Shown one piece after another: positions 21,034 through 30,675 of a stretch of 64,000 nucleotides of DNA. Location: NCBI RefSeq assembly GCF_004340905.1, contig NZ_SLXD01000010.1:124001-188000 (forward strand). The letters run 5' to 3'. This stretch comes from Rubrivivax gelatinosus. GTDB taxonomy: Bacteria; Pseudomonadota; Gammaproteobacteria; Burkholderiales; Burkholderiaceae_C. The notes below the pieces were generated by a model. The model had not been told where the DNA came from. It did no database searches and was given only the letters and a program-made list of their open reading frames with translations. A program made the position numbers and the translations under genes. Numbering within the stretch: position 1 is the first letter of the stretch; each line of letters opens with the position of its first letter.

Positions 21034-21064
21034 CGCCGGGGCGCGCTGCCTGGCAGCCGCCGGC

Positions 21065-21730
21065 TCAGCCCAGCCGCATCGACAGCTCGACGTCGGCCCC
21101 GAACGGCAGCGAGACCCAGCCCGCGCCCGGCGCACGCACCTGGGCGAGGTAGTCGGGGCTGTCGTCGGCGTTGTCGGCGACGACCAGCGCGCCCGGCCGC
21201 AGCCGCGGCAGCACCAGCGCCAGGACGTCGGGGTACAGCGCCTTGGCGCCGTCGAGCAGCAGCAGGTCGACCACCGGCGGCAGGCCTTCAGCCAGCGTCT
21301 GCAGCGCGTCGCCTTCGCGGATCTCGACGCCTTCGGCCAGGCCGGCGGCGGCCAGGTTCTGGCGGGCGCGCGCCACCTTGCCGGGCTCGAACTCGGTGCC
21401 GATCAGCCGGCCGCCGCCGTTGTCGCGCAGCGCCGCGGCCAGGTGCAGCGTCGACAGGCCGAACGAGGTTCCGAACTCGACCACCGTGCGCGCGCCGGTG
21501 GCACGCGCCAGCAGGTAGAGCAGGCGGCCGGTCTCGCGCGAGACGGGCAGCGGCTGGTCCTTCAGGCGGGCGTAGAGCTCGCGGTAGCCGCTGCGGCTGC
21601 GCACTGCGGCGGCCTGTTCGTCGGGCGAGAGCTCGGCCAGCAGCGCGTGCAGCGCCGGCATGGCGGCGTCGGCTTCGGCGAAGAGGCGGTTCAGCAGGGG
21701 CGCCAGCGGCGCGGTGTCGAGGGTGTTCAT
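21065..21730 (-). CDS. Class I SAM-dependent O-methyltransferase
   Basis: A 221-residue methyltransferase of the O-methyltransferase family 3 type. SAM motif I is VVEFGTSFGLSTLHLAAAL. Further signals: LIGTEFEPGKVARARQNL, and DLLLLDGAKALYPDVLALV with LRPGALVVADNADDSPDYL. The start at 21730 has AGGA five bases upstream. It is divergent from a TetR gene with about 80 bp between starts and a TGAAG-CACC-CTTCA palindrome in the gap. The substrate is unknown; catechol-like or other small hydroxyl compounds are common in the family. Confidence 0.88.
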   Translation of the reverse strand: MNTLDTAPLAPLLNRLFAEADAAMPALHALLAELSPDEQAAAVRSRSGYRELYARLKDQPLPVSRETGRLLYLLARATGARTVVEFGTSFGLSTLHLAAALRDNGGGRLIGTEFEPGKVARARQNLAAAGLAEGVEIREGDALQTLAEGLPPVVDLLLLDGAKALYPDVLALVLPRLRPGALVVADNADDSPDYLAQVRAPGAGWVSLPFGADVELSMRLG

Positions 21731-21766
21731 GGCAGTCCTTCACGAGGGGGAGTGCCATGAATAATA

Positions 21767-21780
21767 TGAAGCACCCTTCA
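21767..21780. promoter_or_regulatory. Candidate TetR operator
   Basis: TGAAG-CACC-CTTCA, a perfect 5-bp inverted repeat with a 4-bp spacer, lies in the short gap between the divergent methyltransferase and TetR genes, next to the AT-rich run AATAATAT. A further CTTCA lies at about 21738. The TetR protein probably binds here. Confidence 0.45.
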
Positions 21781-21810
21781 CATTCGCCATTCGCGTTCCG
21801 GGAGCCGACG

Positions 21811-22440
21811 ATGACCGAACCGCGCCAGCCCGCGATCACCTCGCGGCGCAAGCCGAAACAAGCCCGCAGCAACGACCTGGTGGCCGCCATCCTGGAGGCC
21901 GCGGTTCAGGTTCTGGCCAAGGAAGGCGCACGCCGGTTCACGACGACCCGCGTGGCCGAACGCGCCGGCGTCAGCGTCGGCTCGATCTACCAGTACTTCC
22001 CGAACAAGGCGGCGATCCTGTTCCGGCTGCAGAGCGACGAGTGGCGCGCCACCAGCGAGATGCTGGCGCGCCTGCTGGACGACCGCCGCCGCCCGCCGCG
22101 CGAGCGCCTGCGGCGGCTGGTGCACGCCTTCCTGAAGTCCGAATGCGAAGAAGCGGCGATCCGCGGGGCGCTGGACGATGCGGCGCCGCTGTACCGGGAT
22201 GCGCCGGAGGCGCTGGACACGCGTGCGGCCGGGGAACGTGCGCTGCGTGCGTTTGTCGACGAGGTGATGCCGCAGGCGCCCGAAGCGCGGCGCGCGCTGG
22301 CAGCGGAGCTGATCACGACGACGCTGAGTGCGGTGGGGAAGCGGGTATCGGAGACGGGGAGGTCTCAGGCGAGGGTGCGGGCGATGGGGGAGGAGGTGGT
22401 GGGGATGGTGTGGGGGTATCTGGAGAGCGCCGACGGGTGA
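21811..22440 (+). CDS. TetR-family transcriptional regulator
   Basis: About 209 residues from ATG 21811 (MTEPRQPAITSRRKPKQARS); an ATG at 21757 is an alternative but would place the operator-like palindrome inside the gene. The TetR HTH is clear: LEAAVQVLAKEGARRFTTTR, then VAERAGVSVGSIYQYFPNKA. The C-terminal ligand domain includes a TetR_C-like helical stretch with no recognisable ligand. It is divergent from the O-methyltransferase it probably represses. The last 100 bases are unusually G-rich on the plus strand. Confidence 0.9.
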   Translation: MTEPRQPAITSRRKPKQARSNDLVAAILEAAVQVLAKEGARRFTTTRVAERAGVSVGSIYQYFPNKAAILFRLQSDEWRATSEMLARLLDDRRRPPRERLRRLVHAFLKSECEEAAIRGALDDAAPLYRDAPEALDTRAAGERALRAFVDEVMPQAPEARRALAAELITTTLSAVGKRVSETGRSQARVRAMGEEVVGMVWGYLESADG

Positions 22441-22537
22441 AGGCGCGAACACAACCAGACGAAAGCGGTCCCGCCACAGGGTGCCGTACTCCCCGGCTCC
22501 TGAGCGAGCTTGCCACGGCTTGCAAGCGCGCAGGGCT

Positions 22538-25500
22538 TCAACGCGTCAGCTCGTCGGCCAGCATTTCGGCCTGCTTCAGCACAGTCTCGGTCGCCAGAAG
22601 CTGCATGTCCGGCGGGTAGCCGTACTGACGCAGCGTGCGCTTGACCATAACTTTCAGCTTGGCGCGCACGTTCTCTTTGATCGTCCAGTCGATGCTGGCG
22701 TTCTCGCGCACGCGCTGCGTCAGCACCACCGCCAGCTCGCGCAACTGGTCCTTCTGCATCAGCTCGCGCGCGCTATCGTTGTGAGCCACCGCGGTATAGA
22801 AGGCGTACTCGAAGGGGCTCAGGCCCAGTTGCCGGGCCTCCTCGTCGGCCGCGACGATGTCCTTGCTGAGCTTGATCAGCTCGTCCATCACCTCGGCAGC
22901 CGTCAGGATCTTGTTCTGGTACTTGCGGATGGCGGCGTCCAGCAGGTCCGTCAGCGAGCGGCTCTGCACCAGGTTGCGCCTGGCGCGCGCCTTCAGCTCG
23001 TCGCCGAGCAGCTTCTTCAGCACCTCCAGCGCCACGTTCTTGTGCTCGTAACCCTTGAGTTCGGCCAGGAAGTCGTCGGAGAGGATAGAGATGTCCGGCT
23101 TCTTGATGCCGGCGGCGTCGAACACGTCGACCACCTGTTCGGACACCAGCGCCCGGTCGATCACCTGGCGGATCGTCGTCTCCAGTTCTTCGCTGCTACG
23201 GCCGTTCGACGGGGCGTCGAACTTGACCAGCCGCGCCTTGACCGCCTGGAAAAAGCCCACCTGGTCCTTGACGGCCATGGCCTCGTCGTGCGGCACCGCG
23301 ATCGCGAAGGCCTGCGACATCGCGGCCACCTCGTGGATATAGCGCTTGCGACCGTCCTCCAGGCCCAGGATGTGTTCTTCGGCCCGCAGGATCAGCGACA
23401 GCTTCTCGCCGACGTCGGCCGCGAAGAACCCTTCGTAGGCAAAGCCGTGGTACAGGGCCGAGACCACCTCAATCTTCTCCAGCAGCAGCCGCACCGCCTG
23501 CTCTTGGGCGAGCGCCGGGTCGCCCTTGCCGCCGGCGTCGGAGTAGAACGACAGCGCCTGCTTCAGGTCGGCCGCGATGCCCAGGTAGTCCACCACCAGA
23601 CCGCCCGGCTTGTCCTGGTGCACACGATTCACGCGCGCGATCGCCTGCATCAGGTTGTGGCCCTTCATCGGCTTGTCGATGTAAAGCGTGTGCATGGCCG
23701 GAGCATCGAAGCCGGTGAGCCACATGTCGCGCACGATCACCAGCTTCAAGGGGTCGGCGTCGTCCTTCATGCGCTCGGCCAGCAGCTTGCGCTGCTCCTT
23801 GGTGGTGTGGTGCAACGCCAGCTTCGGGCCGTCTGCGGACGAGGCCGTCATGACCACCTTCATCACCCCGCGCCGCAGGTCGGGGTCGTGCCACGCCGGC
23901 CGCAGCCTGCTGATCTGCTCGTAGAGCTCGACCGCGATGCGGCGCGACATGCTCACCACCATGGCCTTGCCGGCGAACACCTCCTGCCGCGCCTCGAAGT
24001 GGGCCACGATGTCGCGCGCGATGTTCTGCACGCGCGCCTCGCTGCCGATCAGCGCTTCCATCCGGGTGCGGCGCGCCTTGGCCTCCTGCGTCTCGCTCAG
24101 CTCGTCGGCCTCCAGCGCTTCGTCCAGCTCGGCGACGAGTTGCCGGCCCTCGTCGCTCAGGCCCACCTTGGCCAGCCGGCTTTCGTAGTAGATGCGCACC
24201 GTGGCACCGTCATCCACCGCCTGCGCGATGTCGTAGACGTCGACGTAGTGGCCGAACACCGCCGGCGTGTTGACGTCGGCCTTCTCGATCGGCGTGCCGG
24301 TGAAGCCCAGGTAGGTGGCGTTGGGCAGCGCGTCGCGCAGGTACTTGGCGAAGCCGTAGACCAGCTTCTTGCCGATGACCTGACCGGCGGCGTCCTTCAC
24401 GTCCACCGTGCGGGCCTCGAAGCCGTACTGCGTGCGGTGCGCCTCGTCGGCGATGACGACGATGTTGCGGCGCGGCGAAAGCTCGTCGTGCACGTTGCCG
24501 CTGGCGGGCTGGAACTTCTGCACCGTCGAAAACACCACGCCGCCGGCCGCCACCTTCAGCAGGCGCTTCAGGTGCTCGCGGTCCTGCGCCTGCACCGGCT
24601 CCTGCCGCAACAACTGGCGCGACGCGGCGAAGGTGTCGAAGAGCTGGTCGTCCAGGTCGTTGCGGTCGGTCAGCACCAGCACCGTCGGGTTGTCCATCGC
24701 CAGCACGATCTTGCCGGTATAGAACACCATCGACAGCGACTTGCCCGAGCCTTGCGTGTGCCACACCACGCCGGCCTTGCGGTCGCCCCGGGGCTGATCC
24801 TGTACACCGGGCACGCCGTAGGAGGCCGGCGTCTCGCGCACGACCTGCGGCGCGCTGAGGTCGGCAGCCCGCAGCGTGGAGGCCACGGCCGCGTTCACCG
24901 CGTAGTACTGGTGGTAGGCCGCCAGCTTCTTGACGCTGCTGACCGTCATCTGCCCGGTCTGAGGGTCTTGCCTGCGTGCCCGCTCGAAGACGATGAAGTG
25001 CCGCAGCAGGTCCAGCATCGTGGCCGGCGGCAGCATGCCCTGGATCAGCGTCTCCAACTGGCTCACCAGATGCGAGGCCTCGGCGCGACCGTCGGCGCTC
25101 TTCCAGGCCATGAAGCGCGACAGCCCGGCCGACAGCGAACCCGCCCGTGCTTCCAGGCCGTCGGAGATCACCACCCAGGCGTTGGAGTGGAACAGCGCCG
25201 GCAGTGTCTGCTTGTAGGTCTCGACCTGCTGGTACGCCGTCTTCAGCGTGGCGTTCTCGCTGCCGGCGTTCTTCAGCTCCACCACCACCAGCGGCAGGCC
25301 GTTGACGAACAGCACCAGGTCCAGGCGCTTGCGCTCCGCGTGCGGCTGCTCGTCCTGCGCCACGGTGAACTGGTTCACCACCAGGAAGTCGTTGGCTTCG
25401 GGGCGGACGAAGTCGATCAGCCCGACACGTTCGCCGCGCGTCTGGCCGTCCTGCTGCCGCTCGACCGTCACGCCTTCGGTCATCCAGCGGTGGAAGTGTT

Positions 25501-25759
25501 CGTTGGCCGCCAGCAGGTCCGGCGAGGTGTAGCGCTGCACCTCCTTGATCGCCGTCGCCACCACCGCCGCGGGCAGGCGGTGGTTGATGCGGCGCACCGC
25601 CTGCTCGAAGCGCCCGGCCAGCAGCACCTCGCTGTAGCGGGCGCGCTCGGGCGCGTCGCCATCGGGCGCCAGCACCGCGCCGTGCAGATGGCGCCAGCCC
25701 TGGCGTTCCAGCAGCTTGATCGCGAAGGCTTCGATGGCGGATTCGGTGAGGTAGCTCAT
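22538..25759 (-). CDS. hsdR: Type I restriction endonuclease subunit R
   Basis: A 1073-residue motor/nuclease subunit. The N-terminal PD-(D/E)xK nuclease includes RLDLVLFVNGLPLVVVELKN (Asp...Glu-x-Lys), followed by YQQVETYK. The SF2 helicase motor has Walker A HTQGSGKSLSM, DRNDLDDQLFDTF, DEAH in VIADEAHRTQYGF, and YLGFTGTPI. The C-terminal part contains ARVNRVHQDKPGGLVVDYLG. All motifs are intact. The ATG at 25759 overlaps the stop of the Abi-like gene (ATGA). It cuts unmodified DNA after translocation, together with HsdM and HsdS. Confidence 0.95.
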   Translation of the reverse strand: MSYLTESAIEAFAIKLLERQGWRHLHGAVLAPDGDAPERARYSEVLLAGRFEQAVRRINHRLPAAVVATAIKEVQRYTSPDLLAANEHFHRWMTEGVTVERQQDGQTRGERVGLIDFVRPEANDFLVVNQFTVAQDEQPHAERKRLDLVLFVNGLPLVVVELKNAGSENATLKTAYQQVETYKQTLPALFHSNAWVVISDGLEARAGSLSAGLSRFMAWKSADGRAEASHLVSQLETLIQGMLPPATMLDLLRHFIVFERARRQDPQTGQMTVSSVKKLAAYHQYYAVNAAVASTLRAADLSAPQVVRETPASYGVPGVQDQPRGDRKAGVVWHTQGSGKSLSMVFYTGKIVLAMDNPTVLVLTDRNDLDDQLFDTFAASRQLLRQEPVQAQDREHLKRLLKVAAGGVVFSTVQKFQPASGNVHDELSPRRNIVVIADEAHRTQYGFEARTVDVKDAAGQVIGKKLVYGFAKYLRDALPNATYLGFTGTPIEKADVNTPAVFGHYVDVYDIAQAVDDGATVRIYYESRLAKVGLSDEGRQLVAELDEALEADELSETQEAKARRTRMEALIGSEARVQNIARDIVAHFEARQEVFAGKAMVVSMSRRIAVELYEQISRLRPAWHDPDLRRGVMKVVMTASSADGPKLALHHTTKEQRKLLAERMKDDADPLKLVIVRDMWLTGFDAPAMHTLYIDKPMKGHNLMQAIARVNRVHQDKPGGLVVDYLGIAADLKQALSFYSDAGGKGDPALAQEQAVRLLLEKIEVVSALYHGFAYEGFFAADVGEKLSLILRAEEHILGLEDGRKRYIHEVAAMSQAFAIAVPHDEAMAVKDQVGFFQAVKARLVKFDAPSNGRSSEELETTIRQVIDRALVSEQVVDVFDAAGIKKPDISILSDDFLAELKGYEHKNVALEVLKKLLGDELKARARRNLVQSRSLTDLLDAAIRKYQNKILTAAEVMDELIKLSKDIVAADEEARQLGLSPFEYAFYTAVAHNDSARELMQKDQLRELAVVLTQRVRENASIDWTIKENVRAKLKVMVKRTLRQYGYPPDMQLLATETVLKQAEMLADELTR

Positions 25760-26445
25760 GCGCCTTCCCCAGGGCTGTCGTCGGCATCGGACTCGGCGAA
25801 GGCCCGACACTCGGCCGCATAAGCCTGCCCGTCCAGCGCGAACAGGATCTCGCTGGCCGGGTAGGCGTACTCGCCCATAGCGAACTCGCCGAAGGTCTCG
25901 TCCCAGTAGTCGTTGAACGCCTCGTTGTCCTCGTAACCGAGTTTGGCGCTGCCGTCTTCGGCGAGGACGGCCGCCGGCGGGGCGGCCCGCTGCGCCTGCC
26001 GATCTTCGAAGGCCCGGATGAGGAACACAGCCACCACCACCGTGCTGTCCAGCAGGAACTCGCGCGTCAGCAGGTCGACCTGGCTGTTGCGGGCTTCCAG
26101 TTCGGCGAGCGGCCGGCCGTGGGACGTGGGGCTGATCTCGTTGCGCAGTTCACCGATCTGCTGGCCGATATTGGCCAGCGAGGCCGATATCTGGGTGACC
26201 AACTGAGCGCCGCTGTAGCCCAAGGCGGCAAAGGCCTTCTTCAGCACGCCGTTGACCGTTGAGGCAGCGTCGAGCGGTGTGCCGCGAGCGAGGCAGATTT
26301 CCTTCCCGATGCTCTCCAGCAATGCCTTGGCATTCTCCAAGGCATTGCTGAAATCGGCTTCTCGGGCGGCTTCGACACGATCCACGTACAGCGTCAAAGG
26401 CGCCCAACGGCCATGCTGTTCGATCACCGCCCGCAGTTTTTGCAT
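25756..26445 (-). CDS. Abortive-infection C-terminal-like (AbiC-type) protein
   Basis: A 229-residue protein lodged between hsdS and hsdR. Residues about 30-115 (NALENAKALLESIGKEICLA, STVNGVLKKAFAALGYSG, NIGQQIGELRNEISPTSHGR) resemble the Abi_C domain found in abortive-infection proteins. The rest is acidic and of no recognised family. Both ends overlap neighbours (TGATG with hsdS, ATGA with hsdR), so it is an integral part of the operon. A phage-defence or self-control role is inferred from domain and location. Confidence 0.72.
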   Translation of the reverse strand: MQKLRAVIEQHGRWAPLTLYVDRVEAAREADFSNALENAKALLESIGKEICLARGTPLDAASTVNGVLKKAFAALGYSGAQLVTQISASLANIGQQIGELRNEISPTSHGRPLAELEARNSQVDLLTREFLLDSTVVVAVFLIRAFEDRQAQRAAPPAAVLAEDGSAKLGYEDNEAFNDYWDETFGEFAMGEYAYPASEILFALDGQAYAAECRAFAESDADDSPGEGA

Positions 26446-27635
26446 CAGAAGCTCACCCGCACTTCGCCACTCATCAGCTTGGGCAGCAGCGTGTCGCGCA
26501 GAGACTCGAGCTGACGAATCTGCAACTCGTTGCTGCGCAGCTTGCCGAAGATCGGTGTCGCGATCTCGTCAAAGGCTTCGAGCTTTTCCGTCGGCGGCAG
26601 CTTGAACGGCAGCGCCTTGAAGTTCGACTTTGAAATCTCCTCGAAGGTGGAGCCGTTGCCGGCCGCCTTGATGTCGTCCATGTGGTGCTTGCACCAAAGG
26701 TACGCGAAGTAGTTCGGGATGCCATCGTCACAGATCATGGCAATGTAGCCTTGATTGATGGCAATCGGAATATCGGTGATCGCCAGATAGCCGATGGGCG
26801 CCCGCGAGGACATCAGGACCGTGCCCGGCGGTAGCAAGCCTGAGCCGATCTGCGCCAGGCCAAGGGGTGTGATCTTTCGACTCGTGTCGAACAGGTAGAC
26901 GCCGTTGGCTCCGGCCAAGTCTCGGGGGGATGTCCAGGCGATATCACCATCCCAGTAGCTCGCCTCTTTGGTGCTGGGTGTCGTGCCCCCGCGGATGGAG
27001 AGCATCTCGCCAACCGTGCAGGACTCCCACTGTTCGTCCGCTTCCTCGACGAACCACTGCCGGAACAGCGTCTCGGCCATGGCTTCGAGGGTTTGGCTCT
27101 GACGACGCAGAAAGTCGCTCTTTTGGTCGAACCCGTGAAGCGCTTCGGCAATAGCCACCTGCTCAAGCAGCGGCGGCAACTGAATCGGCAATCGCCGCAG
27201 GATTGACGAGTTCAAGTTGGGCATCGTCGACCCCACAGCGTGCCCACTTACCCAGCCCTTGATTTCATCGGTGGCGAGATAGTACGCGCAGAATCTCGGG
27301 TGGACATCCGAGGAGGAGAAGCGGATGCGCAGACAACCCGTACCGCACAACCAACCCGACTCAGCGTGAGTGACATATGCACAACGCTCAACATCACCTC
27401 TTCGGCTGTATACGATATCCCCCTCGCTAACTCGGTAGCGATCCAGGCGCTCGGCATCCGCCTCGGTGATTCTTGCTATTCCGTTGTGAATGACCTCCAA
27501 TCGCGCGCCGATATTGGTAGGCATAATCGTCGGAATTCCGACATCAACATAGTCTGCTGCGTGCAGCTGACTGCCAAACGGCCCGGTCTGAATGGTGGCG
27601 TGTTCGCCGAGACTGGTTGTCTTCCATTCCTTCAT
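26445..27635 (-). CDS. hsdS: Type I restriction specificity subunit S
   Basis: A 396-residue specificity subunit with two target-recognition domains and two conserved coiled-coil segments. TRD1 starts WKTTSLGEHATIQTGPFGSQ and is followed by LPPLLEQVAIAEALHGFDQK. TRD2 starts WESCTVGEMLSIRGGTTPST and is followed by KLRSNELQIRQLESLRDTLL, then LPKLMSGEVRV. Length is normal. The DNA of both TRDs, especially about 27240-27600, is clearly richer in A/T than the surrounding genes, consistent with the usual exchange of TRDs between strains. The start overlaps the DUF1016 stop (ATGA). It dictates the recognition sequence, which cannot be read from the protein. Confidence 0.94.
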   Translation of the reverse strand: MKEWKTTSLGEHATIQTGPFGSQLHAADYVDVGIPTIMPTNIGARLEVIHNGIARITEADAERLDRYRVSEGDIVYSRRGDVERCAYVTHAESGWLCGTGCLRIRFSSSDVHPRFCAYYLATDEIKGWVSGHAVGSTMPNLNSSILRRLPIQLPPLLEQVAIAEALHGFDQKSDFLRRQSQTLEAMAETLFRQWFVEEADEQWESCTVGEMLSIRGGTTPSTKEASYWDGDIAWTSPRDLAGANGVYLFDTSRKITPLGLAQIGSGLLPPGTVLMSSRAPIGYLAITDIPIAINQGYIAMICDDGIPNYFAYLWCKHHMDDIKAAGNGSTFEEISKSNFKALPFKLPPTEKLEAFDEIATPIFGKLRSNELQIRQLESLRDTLLPKLMSGEVRVSF

Positions 27636-28725
27636 TGGGCATCCCCCCGCAACTCCAACCTCGCCCTCGCCTCCCCCAGCGCCCGGTGCAACCTGTCCCG
27701 CAGCACCTCCTTCGGCGGCAGTTGCAACCAGTACTCGGCCACGTGGATCTGGTCCTTTTCCAGGTCCATCAGCTCGACCACCTCGTCGTCCTTGTCGCTG
27801 CACAGCAGGATGGCGATCGGCGCGTTCTCGCCGGGCTGCTGCTCGTGCCGGGCCAGCCACTTCAGGTACAGCTCCACCTGGCCTTTGTGCTCGGGCCTGA
27901 ACTCGCCCAGCTTCAGCTCGACCAGCACCAGCCGCCGCAACCGGCGGTGGAAGAACAGCAGGTCGATGACGTAGTCGTGCCCGCCCACCTGGATGCGCTT
28001 CTGCCGGCCCATGAAGGCGAAGTCGCTGCCCAGCTCGAGAATGAAACGCTCCAGCTCGGCCAGGATGGCGGCTTCCAGGTCCTTCTCGGTGAAGCCGTCC
28101 TTCAGGTCCAGGAAGTCCAGCAGGTAGGGATCCTTCAGAAACAGCGCAGGGTTGGCGCCGGCGCCCTGGCTCTGGGCGTTGCGCAGCAGCGCCAGCTCCT
28201 GGCAGATCGCGGCCTCGGGCTGTTTGGCGATGGCGGTGCGCTCGAACAGCAGGCCGTCGATGCGTTCGCGCAGCGTGCGCACCGGCCAGCGGGCCTGGGC
28301 GCAAAGCTCGGTGTAGAAGGCGCGGCGCGTGGGGTCGTCGATCTTGATCAGCTCGACGAAGTGCGACCAGCTCAATTGTTGCGACAGCGTCGCAACGATC
28401 TGCTCGTCGGGCTGGCAGTCGAAGAACCGGGCCATGCGTGTCAGCCCCGAATGGCTGAAGCCGCTGCCGTAGTCGCGCGTCAGGCGCCCGGCCAGTGCCT
28501 TCAGCACGCCAGCGCCATAGGCCGCGCGTTCGCCCTGCAGCACCCGTGTCCTGATGGTCTTGCCGACCTGCCAGTAGCTGAGCACCAGCGCCTGGTTCAC
28601 CTGCGTCAGCACCTGCGCCCGCGCCTGCTCGACGCGCTGCCGGATGTCCTGGTACAGCGCGTCGACCTCGGCCTCGGCCAGGCTTGCCGGGCCGGCGGGT
28701 GTACCGCCGCTGGCGCGCTTGCGGC

Positions 28726-28729
<4 letters not shown>
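27632..28729 (-). CDS. DUF1016 / YhcG-like PDDEXK nuclease
   Basis: A 365-residue protein with the DUF1016 N-terminal helical domain ([37 protein letters not shown]) and the C-terminal PD-(D/E)xK nuclease domain: [20 protein letters not shown], ending ELKLGEF, carries the catalytic Asp and Glu-x-Lys. It lies between hsdM and hsdS with overlapping ends. DUF1016 proteins are frequent riders of type I RM operons; their exact part in restriction is not settled. It looks intact. Confidence 0.92.
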
Positions 28730-30270
<1,541 letters not shown>

Positions 30271-30406
30271 GGTGGCGGTATTTCCTCTTGTTACTGCGGG
30301 GCGGTGAATCCTACCCGCGCCAATTCGCCGCAAGCGTCTGCGCTGCGCCATTCAAGCCGGTATTCATCAAGTGAGTGATGCCTGCCGCTTCCCCCATAAT
30401 CCCCCC
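30271..30406. other. Intergenic region between hsdM and the leu leader
   Basis: 136 bases shared by two divergent transcription units. On the plus strand CATAAT (30395-30400) stands seven bases before the ATG of the leucine-rich leader ORF, so the leader mRNA may begin at its start codon. No good -35 was found for it. On the minus strand no clear promoter for hsdM was recognised. Confidence 0.4.
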
Positions 30407-30505
30407 ATGCCCGCCCGCCTCCCGCACTCCCTACGCCTATGCCTGACGCTGGGCCGGGATCCGCACGTGCGCGCGGCTGACACGACCCCGTTCGCGGGTC
30501 GCTAG
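30407..30505 (+). CDS. Candidate leuA leader peptide (32 aa, Leu-rich)
   Basis: The ORF starts MPARLPHSLRLCLTLGRDPH and ends in a TAG. It has five Leu codons among positions 5-15 (CTC, CTA, CTA, CTG, CTG). CTA is very rare in this GC-rich DNA, and clustered rare codons of the pathway's own amino acid are the hallmark of attenuator leaders. It lies 170 bases upstream of leuA and is followed by stable stems. There is no Shine-Dalgarno sequence, but a CATAAT -10-like box would start a leaderless mRNA at the ATG. Confidence 0.5.
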   Translation: MPARLPHSLRLCLTLGRDPHVRAADTTPFAGR

Positions 30506-30613
30506 ACACTCCCCCAGATCCCGGCCTCGAAGCGGCGCCTGCCAGGGCACCGCAGGGGAGCGTCGTGCCGTTCGCCGGCATCCGCAGCACGTTCCCCCTC
30601 GCCTTCCGTCTTT
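30452..30613 (+). promoter_or_regulatory. Candidate transcription attenuator of leuA
   Basis: Stem 1: GGCCGGGATC (30452-30461) pairs perfectly with GATCCCGGCC (30517-30526), enclosing CGACCC / GGGTCG (30483-30488 with 30496-30501). Its left arm starts right after the last Leu codon of the leader, so a stalled ribosome would block it. Stem 2: GGGGAGCGT (30555-30563) with ACGTTCCCC (30589-30597, one G-U), with an inner TGCCG/CGGCA hairpin. It is followed by a pyrimidine-rich tail ending TCTTT (30609-30613), like a weak terminator. Competing pairings were not computed. Confidence 0.42.
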
Positions 30614-30675
30614 GACACCTGCGTCCGCACGCCGCCCAGCCGATGGGCCACGCGGCGCATGCCTTCGAGGCCCCG

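Noticed and set aside
22328..25822. A 1164-codon plus-strand open frame opposite hsdR
   Set aside because: It mirrors hsdR almost exactly, is rich in His/Gln/Arg/Val as expected for the antisense of a GC-rich gene, and shows no domain. hsdR on the minus strand has all its motifs.
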